The notes under the pieces were generated by a model, which saw nothing but the letters and a program-made list of their open reading frames with translations, did no database searches and was not told where the DNA came from. Positions 8,103 to 15,414 of a stretch of DNA of 33,594 bases are shown piece by piece (within the stretch, counting starts at the first letter, position 1; every line of letters starts with the position of its first letter). Origin of the DNA: Candidatus Kaiserbacteria bacterium. GTDB taxonomy: Bacteria; Patescibacteriota; Minisyncoccia; Phycocordibacterales; UBA2100. The stretch is from the NCBI GenBank assembly GCA_019247335.1, contig JAFAPB010000046.1:1-33594 (forward strand). The letters are read 5' to 3'. Position numbers and translations under genes: made by a program.

Positions 8103-8558
8103 ATGAAGCGATATCTGGCAGCACTCTCGGTCGGCGCGGCACTCGTTTTGCCGTTTGCGGTATCCGCACAGAGCTACGTCACCCCGCAGATGTGGGGTGG
8201 GGGAAGCCAGTATGGAAATACCGGCATGCAGTACGGTTCTTCGTACGCCTCGAATTCATACTCCTACAATCAGCAGCAGATGTACTGGTGCAACGGCTAC
8301 TATTCATATAGCCCGTGCCAGCAGCAACATCAGCAAATGTATTGGTGCAATGGCTCGTGGCAGTACGGTCCGTGCAATTACAATCAATATCAACAGCACT
8401 ACCAGCTCTACTGGTGCAATGGATACTATTCGTATAGCCCATGTCAGCAGTACTACTATTACTATCCCTCCTCGTACTACTATTACTACCCGTACTACGA
8501 CTCTTGGGATCCGTACGGATATGACAACTCCTATTATTACGATTACAGCGGCTGGTAA
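8103..8558 (+). CDS. Secreted Tyr/Gln-rich protein with YWCNG...PC repeats
   Basis: The 151-residue protein has a signal peptide (about 1-23, ending Val-Ser-Ala-Gln). Three copies of YWCNG, six or seven residues, then PC follow, linked by Gln-rich stretches. Each repeat has two Cys, so three small disulfide loops are likely. The C-terminal 45 residues are dominated by Tyr runs mixed with Pro, Ser and Asp. I know no family with this pattern. Low-complexity Tyr-rich secreted proteins elsewhere can act as adhesive or cross-linked matrix, but that is only an analogy here. A weak -10-like TATCGT lies 8 bases before the ATG. It sits 42 bases after the gene for another secreted Tyr-rich protein on the same strand. 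Confidence 0.8.
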   Translation: MKRYLAALSVGAALVLPFAVSAQSYVTPQMWGGGSQYGNTGMQYGSSYASNSYSYNQQQMYWCNGYYSYSPCQQQHQQMYWCNGSWQYGPCNYNQYQQHYQLYWCNGYYSYSPCQQYYYYYPSSYYYYYPYYDSWDPYGYDNSYYYDYSGW

Positions 8559-8600
8559 CAGGGCTGTCAACAGCTTGCGGACAGGAAAGGGTATCTGGTA

Positions 8601-8635
8601 TATACTTACGCCGTCGAACTCATTAGAAAGGGCGT
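8601..8635 (+). promoter_or_regulatory. Promoter and leader hairpin of the SWIB gene
   Basis: TATACT (8601-8606) lies 42 bases before the ATG at 8649. The predicted leader holds a 6-bp inverted repeat, TACGCC (8607-8612) / GGCGTA (8630-8635), with an AAAGGG Shine-Dalgarno-like stretch in its loop and 3' arm. Pairing could mask the ribosome site. Confidence 0.45.
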
Positions 8636-8648
8636 AGCAACTTTTAGT

Positions 8649-8906
8649 ATGGTGAGAACAGCCAATCCGGCTTTACTAAAACCGATGGAACTCTCTCCCG
8701 AGCTGGAGGCGGTCGTCGGTAAGGGTCCGATGTCCCGCGGGGAGGTCGTGAAGAAGATCTGGGAGTACATCAAGAAGCACAACCTCCAGAATCCGTCCAA
8801 CAAGCGCAATATCTTGGCGGATGACAAGCTGAAGCCGATCTTCGGCGGCAAGGGGGAGGTCACGATGTTCGAGATGACGAAACTTGTTTCGGCGCATCTC
8901 AAGTAA
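8649..8906 (+). CDS. Stand-alone SWIB/MDM2-domain protein
   Basis: The 85-residue protein is almost entirely one SWIB domain. The signs are Leu-Ser-Pro-Glu-Leu, then Met-Ser-Arg-Gly-Glu-Val-Val-Lys-Lys-Ile-Trp-Glu-Tyr-Ile, then LQNPSNKRNILADDKLKPIF, then Val-Thr-Met-Phe-Glu-Met-Thr-Lys-Leu, ending in a lysine. In eukaryotes this fold occurs in chromatin-remodelling complexes. Bacterial copies occur in Chlamydiae and CPR bacteria, where a DNA- or chromatin-related role is suspected. The role here is inferred only. Unlike most genes around it, it has a leader of about 35 bases with a hairpin, and it ends with a strong GC-rich hairpin, so it is its own transcription unit. Confidence 0.93.
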   Translation: MVRTANPALLKPMELSPELEAVVGKGPMSRGEVVKKIWEYIKKHNLQNPSNKRNILADDKLKPIFGGKGEVTMFEMTKLVSAHLK

Positions 8907-8930
8907 GAGAAAGGGTTTTTGAAAAGAAGA

Positions 8931-8956
8931 AGCGCGCGGTCGGAAGGCCGCGCGCT
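8931..8956 (+). terminator. Hairpin terminator after the SWIB gene
   Basis: AGCGCGCGG / CCGCGCGCT form a 9-bp stem around an 8-base loop. The following T-tract is weak (TTGCGTTGG). It could also serve the minus-strand gene that ends at 8979. Confidence 0.6.
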
Positions 8957-8978
8957 TTGCGTTGGCATCAGGCGCTTC

Positions 8979-9563
8979 TCACTCTTCAAGCTGAGTTTCG
9001 CGCCGCTTCGCGATGCGAGACCAGACCCGTGAGCGCGGAGAGCGGACGAACGTCGAGCTCTCCTTCGAAGGCTTCACGAGGAACTGCGTCTCGCCGGTCA
9101 CGGTAACGCCAAGAACGCGCTCTGCAATTCGCGGATGCGCGAGGATGGCATTGCGGTCGAGTACCGCTTTCACCACGATGAACTCCTCGTGGCCGCTCGC
9201 ACGTGCACGCGCGATGAGGGTTTCGTCGTCGACCTCGGCCTTCACCGACGGCCGAATGCGTCGCCAGCCGACGCGGCCGGTGCCGAAGGAGAGTGTACCG
9301 AGATACGCGCGTCCGCTTCGGCGCTTGCTGAAGAGCGAACGGTGATCGAGCGCATAGCGGCGAATGCCGTGCGCGAAGCGTGCGATAAGCCGCTCGCGCC
9401 GCTTGATGCGCCTGTCGGCGTCTGCTTGGATGCGGTTCTTCTCAACGTCCGCCGCGTTCTGGATCTCGATGATCTCCGTGTCGAGCTCACCGATCCGTCT
9501 TTGCGCCGCCAACACCATTTCACTCGTCTGCGGCGCTTCGAGCGCTTCTACTCTTGCTTCCAT
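8979..9563 (-). CDS. Mu Gam-like DNA-end-binding (host-nuclease inhibitor) protein
   Basis: The 194-residue protein matches the layout of the phage Mu Gam family. A charged helical N-terminus (about 15-60, coiled-coil-like) is followed by AYLGTLSFGTGRVGWRRIRP (86-105), then Glu-Glu-Phe-Ile-Val-Val-Lys-Ala-Val-Leu-Asp-Arg-Asn-Ala-Ile-Leu, then GVTVTGETQFLVKP (152-165). Mu Gam has the corresponding Gly-x-Val-x-Trp-Arg-x-Arg-Pro-Pro-Ser-Val and the later Gly-Ile-Thr-Val strand. Gam dimers bind double-stranded DNA ends, resemble Ku, and block exonucleases. A basic tail rich in Arg and Lys extends the C-terminus. No phage gene lies nearby, so it may be a resident DNA-end protector. GGAG lies 10 bases before the ATG, and a good -35/-10 pair lies upstream, so this gene is not leaderless. 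I am confident in the family and unsure of the function. Confidence 0.87.
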   Translation of the reverse strand: MEARVEALEAPQTSEMVLAAQRRIGELDTEIIEIQNAADVEKNRIQADADRRIKRRERLIARFAHGIRRYALDHRSLFSKRRSGRAYLGTLSFGTGRVGWRRIRPSVKAEVDDETLIARARASGHEEFIVVKAVLDRNAILAHPRIAERVLGVTVTGETQFLVKPSKESSTFVRSPRSRVWSRIAKRRETQLEE

Positions 9564-9593
9564 TACCGTCTAACTCCGATTTGAGATGATGCC

Positions 9594-9639
9594 CGAAAGG
9601 GCCTCTTTCGAAATTACGCGATTGAAAATGCCGCGTCAA
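9594..9639 (-). promoter_or_regulatory. Promoter of the Gam-like gene with an inverted repeat at the start site
   Basis: Reading the minus strand: TTGACG (9639-9634), a 17-base spacer, then TAATTT (9616-9611). An inverted repeat CGAAAG / CTTTCG with a 5-base centre (9594-9610) lies where transcription should begin, and could be an operator. Confidence 0.55.
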
Positions 9640-10182
9640 TTATCCGCTCACCTTTTGATCATGAATTTTGATGTATGGCATCGCGGATCGATGGATGAGA
9701 TACGCGCTTCCGAGTCCGATGAGTGCCCCGATCGTCACGTCCGACGGGTAATGCACGCCGGCAGCGACGCGGGCAAGCACGACGAGCACCGAGAGCCCGC
9801 AGAAGACAATGCCGAGGCGCTTGTTATAGAAGTAGGCGCTGCCGCCGATCGCAAAGAGCGTGAGCGCGTGTCCTGACGGGAAGGAATGTGAGAGTTCGGG
9901 GAAGAGCGAATGCAGATTGAGCGCCGTATAGGGGCGTATGCGTGGTAGCAGGTAGCGGATACTCTCGCCCAAGATAAAGCGCGACAGGACGACTGATAAG
10001 AGCGTTGCGATCGACGCCTGGATAAGCCTGCGCCATGGGAGCGTGACCGCCAGGTAAAGAAGCGTCGCAAAGCCGATGAAGTAGGGGAGATAGACCGCAA
10101 GAAATATGATACCGTTGTCGAGTATCGGCGATCGTCCCGAAAGCGAGAAAAGCGCCTGGAAGAGCCATTGATCGAGCATCAT
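9640..10182 (-). CDS. PAP2-superfamily membrane phosphatase
   Basis: The 180-residue membrane protein carries the PAP2 signature: Arg-Ile-Arg-Pro (81-84), Pro-Ser-Gly-His (102-105, catalytic His105), and Arg138 with GVHYPSDV (His144, Asp148). Five or six hydrophobic helices are visible. Relatives remove phosphate from lipid substrates such as undecaprenyl diphosphate, phosphatidate or phosphatidylglycerol phosphate. Next to a diacylglycerol-kinase-like gene the substrate is probably a lipid phosphate, but uppP is also present, so a role in undecaprenyl recycling would be redundant. It is transcribed away from the diacylglycerol-kinase-like gene, with only 10 bases between the start codons, so each promoter must overlap the other gene. 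Confidence 0.93.
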   Translation of the reverse strand: MMLDQWLFQALFSLSGRSPILDNGIIFLAVYLPYFIGFATLLYLAVTLPWRRLIQASIATLLSVVLSRFILGESIRYLLPRIRPYTALNLHSLFPELSHSFPSGHALTLFAIGGSAYFYNKRLGIVFCGLSVLVVLARVAAGVHYPSDVTIGALIGLGSAYLIHRSAMPYIKIHDQKVSG

Positions 10183-10192
10183 CTACAGAAGT

Positions 10193-11071
10193 ATGCCAAA
10201 GATCGCCATCATAGCGAATGAACGCTCAGGCGGTACCGTATGTGCGGCCTGGCTCAAGAAAGCTGAAGGCGGGATGACCGACTATTCGATCTATCGGATC
10301 GGTGAGCACTCGATCGATGAGATCATTCGCGAGGCGCATCAGGCGGGTTGCCGCACGATCGTCGCGGCCGGGGGCGACGGTACGATCTCATCCGTCGCGG
10401 GTGCGATCGTGCGATCAGGGCTCGATCTTCGGCTCGCGGTTCTTCCGCTCGGCACCTTCAATCACTTCGCAAAAGATCTTGGCATTCCGCTCGATCCGAC
10501 CGCGGCGCTTGAGATCGCGAAGAGCGGCGAGACGCGCATGATCGACGTCGCGCGCGTCAATGGCGTCATATTCATCAACAACTCCTCGATCGGTGCCTAC
10601 CCGCTCGCGATCCGCGAGCGCGACGCGTATGTCGAGCGAGGCTGGCGCAAGATCCCCGCCACCGTGATCACCTTTTTACGGATGCTGCGAACGCCGTCAC
10701 CGATCGCCCTCGCGATCGAGAAAGAGAGCGGACGCGTCGAGAAACACACGCCCTTCGTGCTCATTGGCAACAACCGGTATTCGCTCTCCGGGTTTTCTCT
10801 CGGCGCCCGCGCCCGGCTCGACGAGGGCACGCTCTTTATCGCATTCGTGCAGGCGAGCGCCCGGCTTTCGATCGCGCGCCTTCTCTATAAGGCGCTCCTC
10901 GATCGCGCGCTCGAAGAAAAAGAGCTTGACGTCATCGGGCTTCGCTCGTGTAGCATAGAGACGAAACCGCGTCGGATCCATGTCTCGCACGACGGGGAAG
11001 TGAGCTATCTCACGAGCCCGTTGCAATACGAGATCATGCCGCGTACGCTCGCCGTTGCATCTCCGAAATAA
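10193..11071 (+). CDS. Diacylglycerol-kinase-family lipid kinase
   Basis: The 292-residue protein has the catalytic-domain signature GGDGT (60-64) and PLGTFNHFA (85-93), then the Asn-Asn-Ser-Ser-Ile-Gly strand typical of the second subdomain. The family (DgkB, YegS, sphingosine kinases) uses ATP to phosphorylate a lipid hydroxyl, at the inner membrane surface. The exact lipid is unknown. It is one base from the metallophosphoesterase gene downstream, so the two form an operon. Together with the divergent PAP2 phosphatase they suggest a phosphorylation and dephosphorylation pair on lipids; that link is inference from position. Confidence 0.92.
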   Translation: MPKIAIIANERSGGTVCAAWLKKAEGGMTDYSIYRIGEHSIDEIIREAHQAGCRTIVAAGGDGTISSVAGAIVRSGLDLRLAVLPLGTFNHFAKDLGIPLDPTAALEIAKSGETRMIDVARVNGVIFINNSSIGAYPLAIRERDAYVERGWRKIPATVITFLRMLRTPSPIALAIEKESGRVEKHTPFVLIGNNRYSLSGFSLGARARLDEGTLFIAFVQASARLSIARLLYKALLDRALEEKELDVIGLRSCSIETKPRRIHVSHDGEVSYLTSPLQYEIMPRTLAVASPK

Positions 11072-11072
11072 T

Positions 11073-11897
11073 ATGCGGACCATCGTGCATATTTCAGACC
11101 TGCATTTCGGGCGCACGGACCCTCGTGTCATCGAAAAGGTGCTCCATGCGTGCATCGAGGCGCAGCCGCGTCTCTTGGTCATCTCAGGCGATATGACCCA
11201 GCGTGCGCGGATTCACGAATACGAAAGCGCGCGCGCCTTTCTCACTGAGATCAAAAATGCGGGTATCGAATACATGGTCATCCCGGGGAATCACGACATT
11301 TCGCCCCTTTACGCGCCGCTCTCACGGGCACTGAAGCCCTATGAGCGATACCAGAAATACATTTCGACCGATGTCGAACCGCGCTACCGCGACAAAGAGA
11401 TCGCTGTCTGCGCTATCGATACGGTGCGACGTCAGAAGATCTCGAACGGCCGCATCGCCAAAAAGCAGCTCGACCGGGCGCGCGCGTTTTTTGCCGAGCT
11501 CTCGTCGGATATCATCCGCATTGTCGTCACGCATCATCCGCTCGATATGCCCGAGCAGTATGCGCGTTTACGCCTCGTGCGCCGCGCCAAGCGCGCCGTC
11601 TATGGGCTCGCGGGCAGCAGGATCGATCTCTACCTCTCGGGCCATTATCACCAGAGCGGAGTCGTCGAAACGACGGCGCGGTACGCGAAGCTCGAGAATC
11701 CGTCGATCGCGGTGCAAGCGGGGACCGTGTCGCTGCGCGAGCGCGGCGAGGCGCAATCGTTCAACGTACTCACCATCGACCACACGAAGATCCGTATCGA
11801 TATGTATCTGCTCGATCGCAAGACGACCGAGTTTCGGCCGGCATCGACCAAAGAATTCGTACGCGAGCTCGGCCGTTGGCGCGCCTTGAAAAACTAG
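11073..11897 (+). CDS. Calcineurin-like metallophosphoesterase
   Basis: The 274-residue enzyme has the full metal-binding set: DLH (Asp9, His11), GDM (Asp40), GNHD (Asn73, His74), THH (154-155) and GHYH (His191, His193). Such enzymes cleave phosphomono- or diesters with two metal ions; the substrate could be a cyclic nucleotide, a nucleotide sugar or a phospholipid. A TTG six codons upstream would extend it into the previous gene. I prefer the ATG at 11073, because the domain begins right there (Arg-Thr-Ile-Val-His-Ile-Ser-Asp) and it follows the previous stop by one base. Its stop overlaps the stop of the converging kinase gene in a shared CTAG. Confidence 0.93.
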   Translation: MRTIVHISDLHFGRTDPRVIEKVLHACIEAQPRLLVISGDMTQRARIHEYESARAFLTEIKNAGIEYMVIPGNHDISPLYAPLSRALKPYERYQKYISTDVEPRYRDKEIAVCAIDTVRRQKISNGRIAKKQLDRARAFFAELSSDIIRIVVTHHPLDMPEQYARLRLVRRAKRAVYGLAGSRIDLYLSGHYHQSGVVETTARYAKLENPSIAVQAGTVSLRERGEAQSFNVLTIDHTKIRIDMYLLDRKTTEFRPASTKEFVRELGRWRALKN

Positions 11898-13528
11898 CGC
11901 TCCGCCGGGAAGCGGACGGTAAAGCAGCTGCCTTTGCCCTCGCCTTCGCTCGTCGCGGTGATCGTGCCCTCATGCATCTCGACGAGCCGCTTCACGATGG
12001 TGAGGCCGATGCCGAGGCCGCCGACGCCGCTTCCGTGTATCTGATGGAAGGGCTCGAATATCTGGCTGATGGTCTCTTTGGGCAAGCCGATGCCGTTGTC
12101 GCACACGTCGATGATGACCTCGCCCTCTTCGCAACGGGCGGAGAGCAGAATGCGGCCGCCCGGCGGTGTATATTTCGCCGCATTCGATAGCAGATTCGTG
12201 ACGATCTGGTCGAGGCGCAAGGGATCAGCGTAGATCTGCACGCGCCCGTCGGGAAGCGAGACCTCGAGCGTGTGCCCGCGCTCCGCGATAAGCGCCGCCG
12301 TGCTTTCGATCGAGCGCGCGATCGTCTCACGGAGATCCACTGTCTCGCGCAGGAGCTCGAACTTTTTCTGCGTGATGCGTGCGATGTCGAGCAGATCATC
12401 GAGGAGGCGCCGCACCTTGCCGACGCCGCGTTCCATGTCGGCGAGCACAGCTTTGCCGCCTTCGTCGATACCTTCTTCAAGCGACAGATATTCGATGCCG
12501 CTCATGACCGGCGCGAGCGGATTGCGAAGTTCATGCGCAAGAATCGCAATGAACTCGCTCTTGGCCTTATCTTCCTGTTCCAGTTTTTTCAGCACGATCT
12601 CCATCTGCTTGATATGCGCTTCGAGCTGGAGGATCGCGTGCCGGCGCTCTTCCGTGATCGCGCTGATCACGAGGAACATGAACGCGAGCACTTCCATGAA
12701 TATTTCGTTCAAAAAGAGGCGCTGGCCGATCGGGATGGTATCGCCCGGCGTCGCGGTGCCGAGCGCGGTCCCGCTGAGCACAAAAAGCGCGGTCACGACG
12801 AGCGCGAGCGTGCTCGCGCGCGTGCCGAGGCGCAGCGACACCCAGAAAAGCGGCACGAGCATGACGTAGACGAGCGGTATGCCACCGACGGATCCCACAC
12901 CGGCAATAAAAATGACCGTATTGATGAGGATGAGGAAGATGAACGCGATCGAGCCTTCGACCAATTCGCGCCGCGAGCGGCTGAAGGTGGGTTTCGCGAG
13001 CCAGCGAATAAGAAACGGCGCGATGATGACAAGGCTCAATACGTGTCCGACCCACCAGTCACCCCAGCCGATCGACACGCCGCTGCCGCCGAACGATTCC
13101 TGGACGTAATAGCCGAGAATGCCGAGCGAGGGAACGATGAGGCTTGTGAGAAGCGCGACGCCGATCAAAAGCAACATGTCTTTCATGCGGTGCAAGAGGG
13201 GATTGAATCCGCTGCGCTTCAAGGCGTAGGCGGCAAGAAGCGCCTGCGCAGTGTTCGCGATCGCGAGCGCGGCGATCGCAATGGGCGCTACGCCGATGTA
13301 AAGATAGACAGCGACCGAGGCGATAAAGATCGCGGGCCAGAGATCAAGGCTCGCAACCGTGAGGACCGCGACACCAAGCCCTGCATGCACGGGAAAGACC
13401 GCTGGCGCGACGTAAAAGAGGCGCGAGAGGGACATCGCGCCGAGATACGTTATGAAAAGCGTGGTGAGCAGTATGGCATGCCGAGCGCGAGGGGAGAGGC
13501 TCCGGTAGCTTTTTGCTAGGTAAGCCAT
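11894..13528 (-). CDS. Membrane histidine kinase with MASE1-like sensor
   Basis: The protein has 544 residues. The first 300 hold about eight hydrophobic helices with a MASE1-like pattern (Phe-Pro-Val-His-Ala-Gly-Leu-Gly near 45-52; Trp-Gly-Asp-Trp-Trp-Val-Gly-His near 155-162). A HisKA helix follows with AHELRNP (phospho-acceptor His332), then an ATPase domain with Asn449, CDNGIGLP (476-483) and GLGIGL (504-509). There is no receiver domain. The signal sensed by MASE1 proteins is mostly unknown. No response regulator is adjacent. It could pass phosphate to the receiver of a hybrid kinase like the one at 1079-3097, which I only infer. A TATAGT box ends 6 bases before the ATG, with no Shine-Dalgarno sequence. 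Confidence 0.92.
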   Translation of the reverse strand: MAYLAKSYRSLSPRARHAILLTTLFITYLGAMSLSRLFYVAPAVFPVHAGLGVAVLTVASLDLWPAIFIASVAVYLYIGVAPIAIAALAIANTAQALLAAYALKRSGFNPLLHRMKDMLLLIGVALLTSLIVPSLGILGYYVQESFGGSGVSIGWGDWWVGHVLSLVIIAPFLIRWLAKPTFSRSRRELVEGSIAFIFLILINTVIFIAGVGSVGGIPLVYVMLVPLFWVSLRLGTRASTLALVVTALFVLSGTALGTATPGDTIPIGQRLFLNEIFMEVLAFMFLVISAITEERRHAILQLEAHIKQMEIVLKKLEQEDKAKSEFIAILAHELRNPLAPVMSGIEYLSLEEGIDEGGKAVLADMERGVGKVRRLLDDLLDIARITQKKFELLRETVDLRETIARSIESTAALIAERGHTLEVSLPDGRVQIYADPLRLDQIVTNLLSNAAKYTPPGGRILLSARCEEGEVIIDVCDNGIGLPKETISQIFEPFHQIHGSGVGGLGIGLTIVKRLVEMHEGTITATSEGEGKGSCFTVRFPAER

Positions 13529-13608
13529 GGCCCGACTATAACAAAACAGCAGCGCTTCGCGACGGCCTCTTCATCATTCCTCCACGCAAAGAGCGGCACA
13601 GTATTCAC

Positions 13609-13947
13609 ATGACGGAATATGTCATAACGCGTCCGTATTATGATTCGCGCATGTATGCGACGCGGCTTTTGAGCGCGATCTTTGGCCTCATTGAATTTCT
13701 GCTCGTACTCCGCTTTGTCCTCGAGCTTCTGGGCGCGAATCCCTCGTCGCAGTTCGTTGCATGGGTCTATTCCGTGAGCGGCTCCTTACTGGCGCCGTTC
13801 GCGGGCGCATTCCCGAATTGGGATCTCGGCGGCTTCACCATCGACCTCTCGGTCATATTCGCAATGATCGGCTATGCGATCATCTTCGGCCTCATCTCGT
13901 GGGTGCTCTCGCTTCTTTTTTCTGCGATGAATGAAGCGCGGCTGTAG
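13609..13947 (+). CDS. YggT-family membrane protein
   Basis: The 112-residue protein begins with about 20 polar residues, then a helix (Ile-Glu-Phe-Leu-Leu-Val-Leu-Arg-Phe-Val-Leu-Glu-Leu-Leu-Gly-Ala-Asn) and Val-Ser-Gly-Ser-Leu-Leu-Ala-Pro-Phe-Ala-Gly. A central Asp-Leu-Ser-Val-Ile-Phe-Ala strand and a last helix follow. This is the YggT pattern (two halves with Leu-x-Pro-Phe). The family sits in the inner membrane and is linked to osmotic tolerance or cell division, without a known reaction. I start at the ATG at 13609 because the longer frame overlaps the divergent kinase promoter and adds residues unlike the family. A short terminator follows. Confidence 0.82.
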   Translation: MTEYVITRPYYDSRMYATRLLSAIFGLIEFLLVLRFVLELLGANPSSQFVAWVYSVSGSLLAPFAGAFPNWDLGGFTIDLSVIFAMIGYAIIFGLISWVLSLLFSAMNEARL

Positions 13948-13973
13948 TTCATCTCTCCTTCAATCTGACTTCG

Positions 13974-13995
13974 CTACTCTTCAATGAGTAGTTTT
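13974..13995 (+). terminator. Intrinsic terminator after yggT-like gene
   Basis: CTACTC / GAGTAG stem with a 6-base loop followed by TTTT. Confidence 0.6.
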
Positions 13996-14015
13996 AGCAG
14001 TAATAAAAAATTTGT

Positions 14016-14150
14016 ATGTCGTTGGAAGATTACATCAAGCAGCAGGAAGCGAAATTACAACGGGGTGCGCAAGAGGTGAAGCACGGGGCCGAAAACGTGT
14101 GGGATGACACTAAGGCGGAGGCGCGCAACATAACGCGAGAAACCGAATAG
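14016..14150 (+). CDS. Small 44-residue charged helical protein
   Basis: The product has 44 residues, with a continuous charged helical pattern (Lys-Gln-Gln-Glu-Ala-Lys-Leu-Gln, then Val-Lys-His-Gly-Ala-Glu-Asn-Val-Trp-Asp-Asp). It is somewhat like CsbD-type stress proteins but too short to assign. A TAATAA box ends 9 bases before the ATG, the same spacing as leaderless genes here. Its stop TAG directly abuts the stop (CTA on this strand) of the converging gene, which is a gene-dense arrangement that favours a real gene. Confidence 0.5.
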   Translation: MSLEDYIKQQEAKLQRGAQEVKHGAENVWDDTKAEARNITRETE

Positions 14151-15002
14151 CTACATTTCGATCGGCTCACCCTTTGCGGCGATCTCGAAGAGTTTTGCCA
14201 GTGTCTCATCTGATATCGACTGCGTGAAGAAGCGGTCAACGGAACCGCGCCAGCTCGGGTCTTTCGGCGCGGGCATGCCGATGATCGGACACGCCACGGT
14301 AAGGAACTTTCGCGCGACTTGTTTCGCCATTTCTTCGCGCTCGGCATCGCGGCTTTCACCTGGCGCCATCGCCAGGACCGCGCGCGAGATGGCCGATGAG
14401 ACCATTGCCGACTGCCCGGAGCGGTAGATCTCGCTAACGCGCATGAGCGCGTCGTTGATGACCCTCTCCGACAGCGCCTCGGCAGGCGCACTGCCTAAAA
14501 ATGACCAATCGGGCGCCGGACCGGCGATTAACGGCCCGTGTGGATCAGGTGGCGCTACTTTCGGCTTCGTTGCTCGCCGTACGGCCGCTTTTTCCCGTGC
14601 GCGCACATTGACTCGCTGACGGCGAAATTCGGCAATCAGCTTAGTCGCTGCCAGACCGGCAGGGACAGGAGTGCCGTAAAGTGCGCGATAGAGCGCTCGG
14701 ACATCTTCTTCTGCCCACGATCTGACGCTCGCCATCGCGTCATTGCCGGCGCCGCCCTGATGCAGGGTGGCGCGGACCAAGCCGGCTTGATAATCAGCTA
14801 TAAGCTGGGCGAATTGCTCATCATTCGGCGCTTTCTCACGAAGAGCGGCTATGTATTTACCGACGATTTCGGCCTGGTGAGCGTCTCGTATTTGAGCGAC
14901 GCGTCGCTCGATCGCCGCGATCTTGTCCTCCGGCTTCTCCGACTGGTCCGTCGGCTTATCGGCTGAAAAGACGGGCTTTTTGTCGAACCGTTCCAATGCC
15001 AT
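14151..15002 (-). CDS. Hypothetical protein, 283 residues
   Basis: I do not recognise a family. The protein is soluble, without signal peptide or membrane segment. It is rich in charged helices (residues about 20-70 and 100-150) with an Ala/Pro-rich linker (about 150-165) and a second helical half (about 175-280). TAAAAT on the minus strand (15014-15009) ends exactly 6 bases before the ATG, so the start is well supported and the mRNA should be leaderless. It lies downstream of a terminator, so it is transcribed alone. Amino-acid composition is normal for the window, with no sign of transfer. Confidence 0.75.
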   Translation of the reverse strand: MALERFDKKPVFSADKPTDQSEKPEDKIAAIERRVAQIRDAHQAEIVGKYIAALREKAPNDEQFAQLIADYQAGLVRATLHQGGAGNDAMASVRSWAEEDVRALYRALYGTPVPAGLAATKLIAEFRRQRVNVRAREKAAVRRATKPKVAPPDPHGPLIAGPAPDWSFLGSAPAEALSERVINDALMRVSEIYRSGQSAMVSSAISRAVLAMAPGESRDAEREEMAKQVARKFLTVACPIIGMPAPKDPSWRGSVDRFFTQSISDETLAKLFEIAAKGEPIEM

Positions 15003-15021
15003 AGCGCGATTTTACCATTTC

Positions 15022-15057
15022 AAAAAAATCATCCGGCGGGCCGATGGCACGCCGGAA
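15022..15057 (-). terminator. Intrinsic terminator for the gene ending at 15082
   Basis: On the minus strand TCCGGCG pairs with CGCCGGA around an 11-base loop and is followed by ATGATTTTTTTG. Confidence 0.75.
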
Positions 15058-15081
15058 GGATAAGAAGAGCGAGGACGGCGG

Positions 15082-15414
15082 CTAAGCAGCCGCGAGCGCG
15101 GGATGCGGCGCGCCGTTATTGGCCTCCTTCACCAAGCGCAAAAGCGTCTTTACCACGCTCGCCGGGCATCCGCTGTGTAGGTGCGGATCGATGATGCGCG
15201 CCATCTTCAGGGTTTGCGCGTCCGGCAGGGGTACGATATGCGCGTCGCGGATCTCGAGTTGCGGCCGCAGCTCGCGCGCGATGCGCATGCCATGCGACCA
15301 AACTTCGGCCGCGCTGTGCGAGACGAACTCGGCGATCACAATGCCGATCTCATCGGCCATGCCGTGCATTCCCACTGTCGCGGTTATCGCGAACTTCCCA
15401 AGGGTGTGATTCAT
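15082..15414 (-). CDS. Hypothetical protein, 110 residues
   Basis: I do not recognise it. It has an alternating strand and helix pattern (Phe-Ala-Ile-Thr-Ala-Thr-Val-Gly; Ile-Gly-Ile-Val-Ile-Ala-Glu-Phe-Val) and a small Ala-rich tail, and no signal peptide. Several His residues (3, 17, 33, 41) are spread without a metal-binding pattern. GGAGG lies 6 bases before the ATG, an excellent Shine-Dalgarno spacing, so unlike its neighbours it uses ribosome-site-led initiation. A strong terminator follows. It faces the tRNA-Asn gene divergently. Confidence 0.7.
   Translation of the reverse strand: MNHTLGKFAITATVGMHGMADEIGIVIAEFVSHSAAEVWSHGMRIARELRPQLEIRDAHIVPLPDAQTLKMARIIDPHLHSGCPASVVKTLLRLVKEANNGAPHPALAAA

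Noticed and set aside
8979-9563. Calling a prophage from the Gam-like gene
   Set aside because: No integrase, capsid, portal, terminase or attachment site is visible around it; neighbours are ordinary chromosomal genes.
12272-13519. 415-residue plus-strand open frame
   Set aside because: Antisense to the MASE1 histidine kinase; the translation is a low-complexity Arg/Glu/Asp chain typical of a shadow frame.
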